NCBI RefSeq assembly: GCF_001311075.1
Contig: NZ_BBAD01000003.1
Span: 34,381-98,380 of the forward strand
DNA from: Secundilactobacillus similis DSM 23365 = JCM 2765
GTDB lineage: Bacteria > Bacillota > Bacilli > Lactobacillales > Lactobacillaceae
Direction of reading: 5' to 3'
DNA: 64,000 bases
This document shows, piece after piece, positions 1 to 11,277 of the stretch. Below the pieces are notes generated by a model. That model saw nothing but the letters and a program-made list of their open reading frames with translations. It did not search any database and was not told where the DNA came from. Made by a program: the position numbers and the translations under genes. Positions within the stretch are counted from its first letter, which is position 1. Each line of letters begins with the position of its first letter.

Positions 1-731
1 TCGATTTTTCTCGCAACTTTGGTAAAGAATCCGCGTTAAAAGCTGGCCTAGATCAGGTCAGTGGCGACTACATTGCCGTCATGGACGTTGATTTACAAGA
101 CCCACCAGAATTACTGCCGAAGATGATTCGCCTACTTAACACCACTGATAACGACGTCATTGCCACCAGGCGCGCCAACCGGAAGGGCGAACCCGCCGTG
201 CGCTCGTGGTTATCCAACCAGTTCTACAACGTGATCAACCACATTTCACAGGTCAAAATGCAAAACGGTCTGCGTGATTATCGCTTAATGCGGCGCTCAG
301 TCGTTGATGCGATTCGCGAATTACCGGAATATAACCGGTTTTCAAAGGGCATCTTCGGTTGGGTCGGCTTCAAAACGGAAACCTTGGAGTTCGCGAACCA
401 ACCGCGAGTGGCGGGGGAAACTCACTGGTCAATGAAGCAGCTCGTTAATTACTCACTGGCTGGCATCATGGACTACTCGGAAGTGCCATTGAACCTCGCC
501 TCTTGGGCGGGCATCGTCTCCTGTGTCTTTGCCATTATCGGTCTCATCATCGTGGTTAGTCGGAAGTTATTGTACGGCAACCCGACAATGGGCTGGCCGT
601 CAATCGTTTCGATTATCCTGTTGGTTGGTGGGATTCAACTATTTAGCCTAGGGATTATTGGCAAATACATTAGTAAAATCTACCTCGAATCTAAGCACCG
701 GCCAATTTACCTCGTTAAGGAAAAGCGGTGA
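1..731 (+). CDS. Glycosyltransferase family 2, GtrB/DPM1-like (5' end outside window)
   Basis: The gene is cut by the window edge; the frame is open from base 3 and starts upstream. It probably transfers a hexose from a nucleotide sugar to undecaprenyl phosphate for cell-wall or teichoic acid decoration. The visible part includes the family-2 signature MDVDLQDPPE, where the DxD-like acidic residues bind the nucleotide sugar and metal. Two hydrophobic segments follow near the C-terminus, as in GtrB/CsbB membrane glycosyltransferases. The stop overlaps the GTG start of the following PAP2 gene by 4 bases, so the two are translationally coupled. The acceptor and sugar cannot be told from sequence. 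Confidence 0.85.
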   Translation, partial: DFSRNFGKESALKAGLDQVSGDYIAVMDVDLQDPPELLPKMIRLLNTTDNDVIATRRANRKGEPAVRSWLSNQFYNVINHISQVKMQNGLRDYRLMRRSVVDAIRELPEYNRFSKGIFGWVGFKTETLEFANQPRVAGETHWSMKQLVNYSLAGIMDYSEVPLNLASWAGIVSCVFAIIGLIIVVSRKLLYGNPTMGWPSIVSIILLVGGIQLFSLGIIGKYISKIYLESKHRPIYLVKEKR

Positions 732-1387
732 GCGGCATGAGACTAAAAACAACTTCAGATACAACACCTCAACTACCTTGGCTGGTCGTCGATTGGCTGG
801 CAATGATTCTCCTGAGTCTAAGCGTTAAATTCTGGTTACCGCTCCAGCAATTTGACCAACAAACCAGCCACTGGGTTCATCAATGGGCAACGGCAAGCCG
901 AACGTTTATTTTTAATGGGGTGACACTTAGCGGAAGTCCGATTTTAACGTTGGTACTCGGGATGCTGATTGCCTTACTGTTTATCAGCCGGGAGGATTTG
1001 ACCCACGCCGCACTGGTGCTCAGTAGCGTCCTCGGTGTTCAAGTCATCGCTTGGTGTCTAAAACACGTGATTCAACGTCCGCGACCATTAGCCAGTTTAA
1101 CGCTGACCCAGGGCTTTAGTTTTCCTAGCGGTCACGTGGTCGGCGCGACGATGTTGGTGTTGATCATTTGTCACTACTGGCATCCGCAAACGGTGCGGAA
1201 TCGCGTCTTAGAACTCGTGATTGCCATCGGCTGGTTGGCACTCGTTGCACTTTCTCGAGTTTACTTGCAGGCCCATTATCCTACGGATGTTGTGGGGGCG
1301 ATGTTGCTGGCATGGAGTTGCTGGCAGACGGTGCGGTATGGGTTTGAGCGGTATCGATCACGGCAGGTTGTGCAAAATATCAATTAA
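728..1387 (+). CDS. PAP2-family membrane phosphatase
   Basis: A 219-residue integral membrane protein of the PAP2/undecaprenyl-pyrophosphatase superfamily. The three phosphatase motifs are present: KHVIQRPRP at about residue 112, SFPSGH at about 131, and SRVYLQAHYPTD at about 175 with the catalytic His. Several hydrophobic helices surround them. Such enzymes remove phosphate from lipid carriers such as C55-PP or phosphatidylglycerophosphate. The start is GTG at 728, overlapping the stop of the glycosyltransferase; ATG at 737 is an alternative. Coupling to a lipid-linked-sugar transferase fits a role in recycling or modifying the lipid carrier, but the substrate is inferred. Confidence 0.85.
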   Translation: MSGMRLKTTSDTTPQLPWLVVDWLAMILLSLSVKFWLPLQQFDQQTSHWVHQWATASRTFIFNGVTLSGSPILTLVLGMLIALLFISREDLTHAALVLSSVLGVQVIAWCLKHVIQRPRPLASLTLTQGFSFPSGHVVGATMLVLIICHYWHPQTVRNRVLELVIAIGWLALVALSRVYLQAHYPTDVVGAMLLAWSCWQTVRYGFERYRSRQVVQNIN

Positions 1388-1400
1388 ATAAATCATCATT

Positions 1401-1463
1401 AACAAATAACAGTCGTTAATAACGGAAATTAATTTTTCGTTTATGAACGGCTGTTATTTGTTG
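1401..1463 (+). terminator. Long inverted repeat after PAP2 gene
   Basis: Arms of about 23 bases (AACAAATAACAG...CTGTTATTTGTT) pair almost perfectly around a short A/T loop, 14 bases after the stop codon. There is no clean T-tract, so it is a hairpin that could terminate or stabilise the upstream mRNA. Confidence 0.5.
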
Positions 1464-1477
1464 TTACCGGTAATTTG

Positions 1478-1491
1478 TGAAATCGTTTTAA
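1478..1491 (+). promoter_or_regulatory. cre-like site upstream of surface protein gene
   Basis: TGAAATCGTTTTAA matches the CcpA consensus TGWAANCGNTNWCA at all but one position. It lies about 300 bases upstream of the large surface protein gene, so catabolite control of that gene is possible. One mismatch at the conserved C keeps this tentative. Confidence 0.3.
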
Positions 1492-1590
1492 CGTTCGCTA
1501 TTGCAGGGGTTCGATTGTTTGATCATCTGAATTTTTTTTGCCAATAACCGTAGCCAAAAAGACCCGTACCTGTTATTATGAGGTCAGATA

Positions 1591-1678
1591 AAGCTATAAG
1601 TTAACGGAGCCTAGGAGCCTCTTGATAACTTATAGTTTCAACTAGGATTGCATCAACTAAGGTTGGGGACCTTCAGTT
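1591..1678 (+). promoter_or_regulatory. Structured leader of surface protein mRNA
   Basis: Two consecutive inverted repeats lie in the 400-base gap before the surface protein. The first pairs AGCTATAAGTTA with TAACTTATAGTT around a loop carrying two copies of GGAGCCT; the second pairs AACTAAGGT with ACCTTCAGTT around GGGG. A possible -10 (TATTAT at 1574-1579) precedes them but no good -35 is seen. No known riboswitch family was recognised. The structures are visible; regulation is inference. Confidence 0.35.
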
Positions 1679-1792
1679 AGATTAGCAGTCGATTCCTGAC
1701 TGAGTAACAGTTGATAAATCGCTAGTTGGGCCCGTCGACCAACGATGGGAATTGAATAGGAACGGATCAAACGTTAGGGGGAACGTATTTTT

Positions 1793-4700
1793 ATGATGGG
1801 GAAAAATAATCACCAACAGCTTGTGCGTGATAACACGGTCGTGCACTATAAAGCATATAAAGTAGGTAAGCATTGGGTTTTTGCCGGCATTACAGCACTC
1901 ACAGTCGGTGCTGGATTACTATTTGGAGGAAGTCAACAGGCGCAAGCAGCTACGACCGAGACATCAGACCCAACAACGAGTGTGGCCGATGCAGGTACAA
2001 GTAGCGATATACAGGGCAAAACGGTCACTTTGAATGCAACTTCAACTGCGGATACTAATGCAGCAGCTCAACCACCAGTCACAAGCGATGAAACTGACGC
2101 GAATGCTAGTCGTATAACTACGGCAAACTCGATTTCAGATGGAACGCTAACACTGTTGATAATGGAAACAGTGGTAATCAGCCAGAAGCGACGGCTACAT
2201 CAGCTACTTCACAGCAGCCAAATTCTGATACTGCTGATACCACTGTGCTAAACTCGGCAGTGGATTCGACCAAAACTTCAATTGATGCCAATGATGCCGC
2301 ATCCGTAAATGTCGAAACGCAACCCGATAACCAGCAAGTCTATAAAACACCAACGGTTAAATCGGGCGTAACAGAATCCGCCAGCATTGCGCCGACAACC
2401 GATACTGGGAGTAATGTGGTAACAACGAGTGGCACCGAGTTTACATTGAAATTCACTGCGGCTGCTGGCGATAAGGTTGAGGTATATGTGGACGGTGCTG
2501 ACACTGACAGTCCCTTGTTTGATGGTGCCTACAGATCATACATGTCTGTTTCAAACGTTGCCAAAGCAACCATGGGTGTTACTACGAGTGTCCACTCAGG
2601 TATTGGCACTGTGCCATCCATTACCAATGACATCACTCAGGATGGTACCTATGCACAGCCATTTAATCTGAAACTTAATAATACTTATACTCAGTATTCA
2701 CCAACTGCGACTACTAAAAGTACCGTAACAGTTGATAAGAAAATCGTGGTCAATATCAACGGCGTAAAGGCGGCAGACTATACTTACTCGGTAAATTACA
2801 ACGTTGCACCGTTGCGATTACTCGAAAGCGGTAACTACAACCCGCTAACAGTATACAGTGATTCACCTGTTACATTTGTACTACCTCCATTCGGACTAAG
2901 TGACGTTAATCAATCTATCGTAGCTACTTCAGCTGGTTTAAATAAACTCGATGCTAAAACCGCTGAATTCCGGGTTGCAATGCCCGATGGCTTTAAATTA
3001 GATGAAACAGCAACTGCGGCATTAAATGCAAGTAAGAGCCTTAACGTTGTCCAAGCACCATCTTCGAGTGATATTTTAGTTGAATACGATTTAACCAATA
3101 CCTCAAATCCAGTAACAAACGATTCATTCATTTCCGTCAGTGGGAGTTTTACTAAATATGTAGCTGATACTTCAGTAACTGCTTCTGCAGGTAACGTCTT
3201 CACCGTTGTTACAAACAGTGGTGAAACATACAGTTCAACCTCTACTAACCTCAACGTTTTCAATTACAAAAGTGGCAATGATTCAAGTAGCACACCTGTT
3301 GGAAAATACGATTATGCTGCACCTGATTCGACTCCCAACACCGAATACATCTCTGTCCAGCGAGCTGGTTCGGACAAAGATACTTTAAATCTCGCACTCG
3401 GGATTAGTAATTATCATGGTCCGGCGATGCAAAACGCAACTAGTTCACTTTCAATTCCGAAGGGATTTACAACTCAAAGTGTTTCGGTAAACGTTCCAGC
3501 TTCTTTATTGACAGTAACCGGACAACAAAACATTCCGTATGAGCTTACCTATTCAGATGGTACTAAGTTGAACGGGATGCTAATAAGTGGTACCAACGCA
3601 ATTACAATTACTGCTGGTAAAACGGTACAGAGTCTGAACTATCAGTTTGATGTGCCAGCGACTACTTCAACAGTCATGCAATCTGGTAGATATGATTCCG
3701 ATAGTGGCTCTGCAACAGCACGATATTTTGATCGCAATTACGATACTTATACATTACCAGTCACATCCTTAACCGTCACCGTTGATTCAAGCGTTCAAAA
3801 GGGCGATTATCAATTTCCAGTCATCATTGCTGGAACAGACACCTCTGGTCAGCCGATTGATGCTACAGGTACTCAAACGGTAAATGTGATTGATTCAACT
3901 TACGTTACAACTAGCAGCATTTCTGCCAAAGATCAGTCATCGACTTCTGCTGGCGAAAATTTAACCGCTAAAACCGTAAGTTATGCCGGCGCTACCCCTC
4001 AAGTTTCTGCTAATCGAAAACTCAGTGATGGCACCACAAGTACCTCAATACAACCAGTTGACTTATATCTGAACCAACCAATCATTTATTTAGTGGCACC
4101 AGCTCAAACGCATTTAATAACAAATGAAGCTACTCTTATTAATGGTTTACCTGGCGTAAAACTTACAAAGTATACAACTACAACTGGATTAAACGGCTAT
4201 AAAATCGATCTCACTCAAGCCGCTCGCCAATCTAGCGAACCATATTATCGAGGGAGCGGCACTGGCAATCCCTATAGAGATTCACAAACGATGGGTGTCA
4301 CGGGTGTCTTTAATTTGGGAAACTCGGATAGTATTTTACAACGGATTTTGTATGACTTTGATATTCAAGCCGATCCGGATGCGGTGGCTGGCACCGGTAC
4401 CCTTAAAATGTATTATACGGTCAAGGATCAAGTTCAAGATATTTCAAATGGCGTTGATACTGATGGTGTAATGACTGGTGATCCAACTGCCGTTTTCGTT
4501 CCTATCCAAAGGGCCACCTACACCATCAAAAACATGAGTGGCGTCTACGGTGTTACCATGGTTCAGGGCTCCAATGACACGGGCTATTCCCGAGCTGGAA
4601 CGACTTCCATCTACCAACCACTAGCTGACAACCAATTTGCAGTCAACGTTCAAAACTTAACCGCCAACGGACTGACTAATGTATCCGAACTAATCAATCT

Positions 4701-7700
4701 GCCAACAATTGGTGATGCGCTAAAGTCTCAATATAACGTTCAACTCACAAAGGGTGCTGCCAGCGTGCCAACCGGTGTCACCGTTAGCTACAGTACTCTG
4801 GCCCAGGACCAACAATCTGGTACCTTGACGAACCCAGATTCAACCGGCTACGTCAGCGCTGAGGATGTCACGGACTGGTCAGCAATTAAATCTATTCTGA
4901 TTCAAACTGATAGTTTGGCAGCTAATACTAACTTAGGTCGGGTTGTGTTCAACGTTCAAGATGCCAAGCAATTAACTGATATTGGTAAAACCGCTTATTT
5001 CGATAGTGGCACGTACGCTGATGGTTTGACCCCAATCGCGTTGAAACAAGCTTCCGCTGCTAGCATGACCATCAGTGGTAAAGCAACGGTCAAGTATGCT
5101 TATCAATTACCTGATGGCACCACGATACCTGCTTCGACCCTGACACAAACTTTGAACATTAACCAAGATACGCTGAAAGTCCCAACTATCAAAAATACCG
5201 ATCTGCCAACCGGTTACCGGCTAATCAACCCCACGACTGGCCTAGCCATCACCTCAACAAACAGCACCGCAGCCTATAAAATCGGCAACATCGTCAACAG
5301 TGATGCTGATTACAGTACCTCGGCGGCCAAAACGGAACCGCAGTGATCGGCCAAGTTGCCACCTATGATTTCGATGGCGATACCATTTTGATTCCAGTCG
5401 TCGACACCGCAACGCAAACGGTAACGGTCAACTATATCGATGACATAACCCAAACGACACTCGCAAGCAAAGTCCTGACTGGCGCAAGTTTGACACCGGT
5501 ACTTGATGGAACGACTGCTTATGTCACCACGCCAACAATCAACAATTACGTCAAAGCCGGTTACAAATTAGTCAGTGACGCAACTAACGGGACTAGCTTG
5601 ACCTTTGACGATGATTTGACGCAAAGTCCCGTGTATGATGTTCATTTGACGCATACCACGACCATCGTGACGCCAACAACCCCAGGAACTCCCGGGAATC
5701 TGATTCCTAACACCACAACCCAATGGCCAGCGGGCGTAACGGCAACTGACCTGAAAAAGGACGTTACCCGGACCATCAATTACGTCTACGGTGATGATCA
5801 AAGTCAAGTAAGTGCGCCGGTCGTTCAAACAGCGACCTTCACGCGAGATGCCATTGTTGATAATGCAACAGGAACGGTTTTAGGCTACTTGCCGGATAGC
5901 AGCTTGGCTGCTTACAAAGCAGATCCAACGAGTGTTGCTTTATCGAAAACGGATGGCTGGTCTGCTACTCAAACATTCGCAAAAGTCGATTCACCAACTG
6001 CAGATGTTAAAACCGGATACATTCCAAATCAAACTACGGTAACAGCATTAAACGTTGCGGCAACCGATACTAATTCTGAAGTCAAAGTCATCTACGCCCA
6101 GATTCCAAAATCGGTTGCAATTGCTTATTACGATGAAAGTGACGCTAATCGAGTTTTGGAAAAGGCCAACTTAGATGGTTACGTTGGCAAGGTTGAAAAC
6201 TACGATACAACGTACCAGGCTACTTTAGCCAAATATGAAGCGATGGGGTATGTTTTCGATAAAATGACGGGAAACGCACTTTCCGATTCAGACCGCATGA
6301 TCACCTATACCGGAACTGATACACCACAATCAACCGCTGTTTACCTGAAACACGCAGCTATCGCAGTAACACCAGATCAACCAGCAGCTCCTGGTAGCGA
6401 TATGCCAAATACAACGACGAAATGGCCAACCGAAATCGGTGACCTCAGCCGGACCATCACCCAAGTCATCAACTACGTCTATGATGATGGTACTCAAGTT
6501 GCACCATCCGTGACTCGGTCAGTCACGTATCAACGCGCTGCAATCGTTGATGCTGTCAGCGGTGACTTTATCGGTTACTTACCAGTTGCAGTTGCTGATA
6601 ACTATATCAGTTACGAAAATAACGACTCAGAAACGCAAACGACAGCTGTTAAACCAACTGATACGCCAAGTATTGATGACGGTTGGAAAATCAGCAGTGG
6701 CGATGCCAACTTTGCAGCGCTCACGAGTCCGGTAGCCACCAAAGCAAGTTACACTGCTGATTTAGCAGCAACCACCGCTTACACAGCATTACCATCAACG
6801 GGTTCTGCTAAGTTAACGGTAACTTACACGCCTGATCAACAGCTTGTGACAGTCAGTTACATCGATGACGATGCCAATGCGCCGAAGTTCACGTGGATAC
6901 GATCAATGGCGTAACGGCCGGTACTAATAATTACAGTCAGGCTCGAACCGCTGTTGAAAGTGATTTAACTAAGTTAGGTTACACGATTGTCGGTACGACC
7001 TTGCCAGCCGGAAACGTCATCACCTTTGATGACGATGCCACAACACCGCAAACCTACCTCGTGCATTTGAAACACCAAACGGTTACTGTAACGCCGGATC
7101 AACAAGACGCCAGGCACAACGATGCCATCAACTGATCTCAAATGGCCAAAGGGCGCACAAGCACTTGATCTCAATCGAACAGTCACTCAAACCACTAACT
7201 ACGTCTATGCATCTGGTGGTAAAGCGGCAGATGGCATGACCCAAACGGTAACTTTCCAACGAGCAGCCATCGTTGATCGAATCACCGGCCAATTATTAGG
7301 TTACTTGGCGCCTGATCAGCTTGTGGCTTACCAAACGGATCCAACCAGTGTGACCTTAACAAGTGACGCCGGTTGGCAGGCAACGACTGCCACAACGTTC
7401 AACTCACAATCGAGTCCAAAGATTACTGGTTACACACCTGATTTGGCCAATACAGCTGACTATTCGGTAACGCCAACCACCGGCGATCTTAAGTTGACCG
7501 TTACCTACAACCCTGATCAACAAACCGCAACCGTCACCTACGTCGATGACGATGCCAATGGCGCACAAGTTCATCAAGATACGATCAATAGCGTCTCAAA
7601 CGGCACGCATGACTATAGTCAAATTCGAACTGCCATCCAAGGCGGTTTAACCAGACTAGGGTACACCATTGTTGGCACTGATTTGCCAACTGATAACATC

Positions 7701-8813
7701 ATTGTATTTGATACCGATGACGCCACACCGCAACAATTCACCATCCATCTCAAGCACCAAACCCAAACCATCACACCGGCTCAACCAGGTCGCCCAGGCG
7801 AGCCAATCATTACCAACAATCCTGATGGACCAAAGTGGCCAGCTGGGTCCGACAAGACCGGGTTAGAGCAAGTAGTAACTGAAACCGTTAACTACGTCTA
7901 CGATAAAGATGGCCAACCAGCCGCGCCAACCGTCACTGATACGGTAACGTTCACCAGAACTGGAACGGTCGACTTGACTAACGGCCAGATAACCTACACC
8001 GATTGGGTCGCTAAAGACGGTAAAACGAGCTTTACCGCCAAGCCATCACCAGTTATCACTAGTTATCTAGCTAGTGAAGCAACCGTGCCAGCAGTTACTG
8101 GATTAACGCCAACCTCAAGTGACGTCACCAAAACGGTAACCTACAAAGCGCTGGGCGGCTACACCACGAACCTGCCGAACGTCCCAACCATCACGTATCC
8201 AAATGATCCAACTGATGCGGGTAAAACGATCACGACGGTCATTCCTAACGTCCCAGATTATCAACCAGTTGGACCAGACGGACAGCCATTGCAACCTGTT
8301 GATTCGGGTGATTTGACGAAAGGGTATTTGCCACCGATCGTAACGGATCCATATGTCGATACACCGATTACTTATCAACCAACGGTAACACCGGGAGGCA
8401 CTGATGGCGAATCAACCAACACGCCAGTGATTACAACAACTGAGACACCCGCAACGGCGGTAACACCTGAAACACCCGCGTCAGCGCAAACGACTAATGT
8501 ACCAACTCAACCAGCAACACCGATCAATGCTAGCGCTACGCCAGTTCAATCAACAGCCAAGACGCCAACCAACGCAACGCCATTGCAATCGGCAACAGAG
8601 CAGGCCACTGCAACGAGGAAAATTGCGACCGAAACCGGTCTTCAAGCAACAAAGGCACTGACTCAAGCTAACCAGAAGGGGGCCAATGCTAAATCGATTA
8701 CTACCAAGCTACCACAAACGAATGAACGACCGGCTACTGGTCTTTCGCTCCTTGGACTAAGCTTGCTTGGCCTGCTGGGTTTAGGCAAAACTCGTCGGCG
8801 AAAGGACGATTAA
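1793..8813 (+). CDS. Giant LPxTG-anchored MucBP-repeat adhesin (frame broken in four places)
   Basis: One secreted, wall-anchored protein of about 2341 residues once frames are joined. The N-terminus has the KxYKxGKxW signal (YKAYKVGKHWVFAG), followed by a Ser/Thr-rich linker. A roughly 1000-residue non-repetitive adhesin region comes next. At about 5.4-8.2 kb there are repeated MucBP-type units, each with a V(S/T)Y(I/V)DD strand and a conserved KWP-(N)YVY segment. A Pro/Thr-rich wall spanner, LPQTNE sorting motif, hydrophobic stretch and KTRRRKDD tail finish it. It is expected to bind mucus or host glycoprotein. The frame is lost near 2141 (GG for GGG), 5318 (CC for CCC), 6879 (GCGCC for GGCGCC) and 7110 (two bases, probably CCCC read as CC). 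Restoring these gives continuous repeats of matching length, so sequencing error is likelier than a true pseudogene. A start at 1793 follows AGGGGGAA. Confidence 0.9.
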
Positions 8814-8877
8814 ATTGTGCCATGCACGCAGACTTAGCGTGCGATACCACAACGCTTGAATCATAATTTTTATAACG

Positions 8878-8932
8878 ACTAACAAGCACCCCCTAAATTC
8901 CCGATACCGGAACTTAGGGGGTGCTTGTTAGT
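8878..8932. terminator. Bidirectional terminator between adhesin and GH78-like gene
   Basis: A perfect 19-base stem (ACTAACAAGCACCCCCTAA with its complement) closes a 17-base loop between two convergent genes. It can serve both strands. Confidence 0.9.
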
Positions 8933-10488
8933 TAAAGATATCGCCGCAACAAATACGCCGGATAAGCACTCCAACCAAAACAGTACCCGTTCAGCAAAAT
9001 CGAGCCATACGGTGAGTAGTTCGGATCATGCGCATCATAGACCTCCCAGAACGTATCGGCACCCCGATCAACCATGCCTTGCCAAAATAACCGAATAACG
9101 GCTAACGCATCATCTTGGTGGTGGTGTTTAAACAGCGCCTCCGCCAACAGTCCCTGCGTATTCGGCGTGGTCACGGTTCGTTCGAGGTCAAATTTAAGTA
9201 GCCGGTCAATAATCGCTTCAGTAGTCGCCGGGGGTAAAATATCTGCCAACAATACGTAGATTTGACTCAGCGGACTAATTTCACGCTTGGGGCCACTGAT
9301 CACTGCATTTAGCTGTGCATCAAAATAGTGATCCAGCGTAGTCTGCGTCAGGTCAGTTAACCAGTCTTCATAGTCAGCCAACTGTGGATCCGTCATCCGG
9401 CGTGCAAGCGCAACAAACCGTTGCACCGTCATTACCGCCTGTAACTGAACCGCCGCTTCTTTATCAACCTGACTGGACCAATCAATGAAAACGTCTTGAC
9501 GGGGACCGACTAAGTTAGCTGTCAGTTCCGTCTTCAAAAACGCCATCACACGTTGTGCCACCGGATAAAGTTCCCGTAACGTTACTAAATCATCCGTTGT
9601 GTCAACGTAATCGGCTAACGCAATCGGAAATAGTAACTCATAGTCAAACCAAAATAAGTCATCTGCTACTGGTTGGCCGGTTAGCGTTAAGATATCCGCT
9701 GGAATGCGACCAGCGTCATCCATGAAACTGCCAAACAGGTAAAGGCAACGTTTGGCAACTATTGTATTTTGAAAGGTCGCATAATTCACCAGTGCCTGCG
9801 TTCGAAAATCGCTTAACCATAGTCGACGATCCCGTTTGGTACCGTCTTCGAAGACGACCTGCATGGTATTTTTTAGTGTCTGGATACATTTCTTATCAAT
9901 CGTTTGTAGCCACTCGGGTAATTGCGTCAGCGGGGCGACAGTTTGATTAATTGCAGCACCTTCAGCGTTGAACACCGGTTGACTAAACTGCGGTTGCCAC
10001 TTACGAGATTGACCAACAGCTGCCAGCGCAATATACCGGCAGCTGTACCGCCGCTCAAACGTTAGCCGTTGTGGTAAGACGTCAACGTGCCGTTGTTCAT
10101 CTTGAATCCAAGATAGCGGTAGCCAACTGTCGACAGTTGCTGCATCTTCATCGAGTTCTGCCAGCGTTTCCGCAAACCGAACGTGAAGCAATAGCGGGGC
10201 GTCCATTGGTGCGCCTGTCGCTTGAAGATCAACTGCAAAGTGGCCGACGACTAATTCGCCTAAATCATAGACTAGCTGAGTCTCGTTAGGTAAGGTGACT
10301 GATTGTGAAACAGGTTGAAAATCACAGGTTGCGGCCGTTTTGATGGCTTGTCGAATCGGAACACATTCGCGATGTTGCAACGGTTGTGTCAAGTCAACGC
10401 GTGACAACAACTCGTGGTTAACCGCAAACGACTGATCACTAATTTCCTGAAACTTCTCCTCACTATTCAAGTTAAACGAGACGGTCAT
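8932..10488 (-). CDS. GH78-like (alpha-L-rhamnosidase-type) glycoside hydrolase
   Basis: A 518-residue cytoplasmic protein without a signal peptide. The sequence has the bacterial rhamnosidase six-hairpin pattern: a KRDRRLWLSDFRTQA segment at about residue 215, corresponding to the family's general-acid region, and a C-terminal GADTFWEVYD...GWSAYPAYLL block, corresponding to the usual GATTxWE...HGWSA motif. An N-terminal beta-sandwich-like part precedes it. At 518 residues it is shorter than classical GH78 enzymes (about 900). It overlaps the upstream pnuC by 4 bases and has a GGAGGTG site inside the pnuC end, so both are made from one transcript. Pairing with a pyridine nucleoside transporter is unusual and the true substrate is not known; rhamnosidase activity is only a family inference. 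Confidence 0.75.
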   Translation of the reverse strand: MTVSFNLNSEEKFQEISDQSFAVNHELLSRVDLTQPLQHRECVPIRQAIKTAATCDFQPVSQSVTLPNETQLVYDLGELVVGHFAVDLQATGAPMDAPLLLHVRFAETLAELDEDAATVDSWLPLSWIQDEQRHVDVLPQRLTFERRYSCRYIALAAVGQSRKWQPQFSQPVFNAEGAAINQTVAPLTQLPEWLQTIDKKCIQTLKNTMQVVFEDGTKRDRRLWLSDFRTQALVNYATFQNTIVAKRCLYLFGSFMDDAGRIPADILTLTGQPVADDLFWFDYELLFPIALADYVDTTDDLVTLRELYPVAQRVMAFLKTELTANLVGPRQDVFIDWSSQVDKEAAVQLQAVMTVQRFVALARRMTDPQLADYEDWLTDLTQTTLDHYFDAQLNAVISGPKREISPLSQIYVLLADILPPATTEAIIDRLLKFDLERTVTTPNTQGLLAEALFKHHHQDDALAVIRLFWQGMVDRGADTFWEVYDAHDPNYSPYGSILLNGYCFGWSAYPAYLLRRYL

Positions 10489-11228
10489 TCAGACACCTCC
10501 GCCTCATCGGTTACTTTTTGCTCCCGCAATTGGAGCGTCCAAAGCACGAGTTCAGCGACGTGCGAAATGTTCCATAACACCCACTGACTAGCGCCGAAGC
10601 GGAAGGCCATTAAGATCATCGCGCCAACTTGTAAGACGGTGCTCATTGAATCCATGTACGGATGTGGGTCAATGGTTGCGGTGATGAATGGTACCCTAGA
10701 TAAAAAGGCGGCCAAAAGTAGCCAACTCACCACTAAAACCACCGCCATCAACAGCCAGCCCTTCACCGACATCGTCCGTGCCACAACCTTTTCCTGAGTT
10801 GCTTTGGTTTTGGCTTGTTGCTGATCCGCCTTAGTCCACTGATAAATACCAACCAGGTCCATCACGATAAAAAATAAGTTCAAATACACTTCGCCATACA
10901 GGTGACTATCAAAGGACACGTAAATATAGGCACAACTATTCAAGATTCCCCAAAAATAATTGGTGATCCGGCCATTCGCAACCAGCACAACACTAAAAAC
11001 TCCGGTCACACTAGCCAATAAACTAATGTTGCCAATCGTCGTGTTATTGGCATGAACCAAAAAATGGCCATTGCTGAACACGATGAAAAACGACACGAGT
11101 TGGATGGCTAACAGTGCCAGTAAATACACCCGTTTTTGACCACTAACTTTGAATAAATCACTAAACAGATACTTAGGCGAAAAGGTTCGGGTCAAACCCG
11201 CCCGCCAGATATTGGGCTTAACTTCCAT
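10485..11228 (-). CDS. pnuC: Nicotinamide riboside transporter PnuC
   Basis: A 247-residue membrane protein with about seven hydrophobic helices and the PnuC-type core (GILNSCAYIYVSFDSHLYGEV then W...Q pattern at about residues 90-130). PnuC facilitates uptake of nicotinamide riboside as an NAD precursor, trapped inside by phosphorylation by NadR-type kinases; no nadR is present in this window. The ATG follows GAAAGGATTTCACTC. It is the first gene of a two-gene unit with the GH78-like hydrolase. An imperfect inverted repeat upstream resembles NiaR operators, suggesting niacin-responsive repression. Confidence 0.85.
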   Translation of the reverse strand: MEVKPNIWRAGLTRTFSPKYLFSDLFKVSGQKRVYLLALLAIQLVSFFIVFSNGHFLVHANNTTIGNISLLASVTGVFSVVLVANGRITNYFWGILNSCAYIYVSFDSHLYGEVYLNLFFIVMDLVGIYQWTKADQQQAKTKATQEKVVARTMSVKGWLLMAVVLVVSWLLLAAFLSRVPFITATIDPHPYMDSMSTVLQVGAMILMAFRFGASQWVLWNISHVAELVLWTLQLREQKVTDEAEVSE

Positions 11229-11262
11229 GAGTGAAATCCTTTCAAACCATCTTAGATTTTAT

Positions 11263-11277
11263 AGGTGTCAAGACACG
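11263..11277 (-). promoter_or_regulatory. Possible NiaR-type operator before pnuC
   Basis: The + strand reads AGGTGTCAAGACAC, half-sites of the GGTGTC/GACACC kind described for the niacin repressor NiaR. It overlaps TTGACA and TATAAA-like promoter elements read on the minus strand, about 35 bases before the start codon. The second half-site is degenerate. Confidence 0.4.

Noticed and set aside
2910..3263. Open frames on the opposite strand of the adhesin and many other genes
   Set aside because: They have no ribosome site, mirror the codon structure of the real gene, and have no sensible protein features.
5700..8100. Tandem DNA repeats as a CRISPR-like array
   Set aside because: The repetition is at protein level (MucBP units of over 150 residues) with diverged codons; there are no short direct repeats with unique spacers.
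1793..8813. Programmed ribosomal frameshifting as an explanation for the broken adhesin and other genes
   Set aside because: No slippery heptamer with a downstream pseudoknot recurs at the breaks, the shifts are at short G/C runs of varied context, and unrelated housekeeping genes are hit in the same way.
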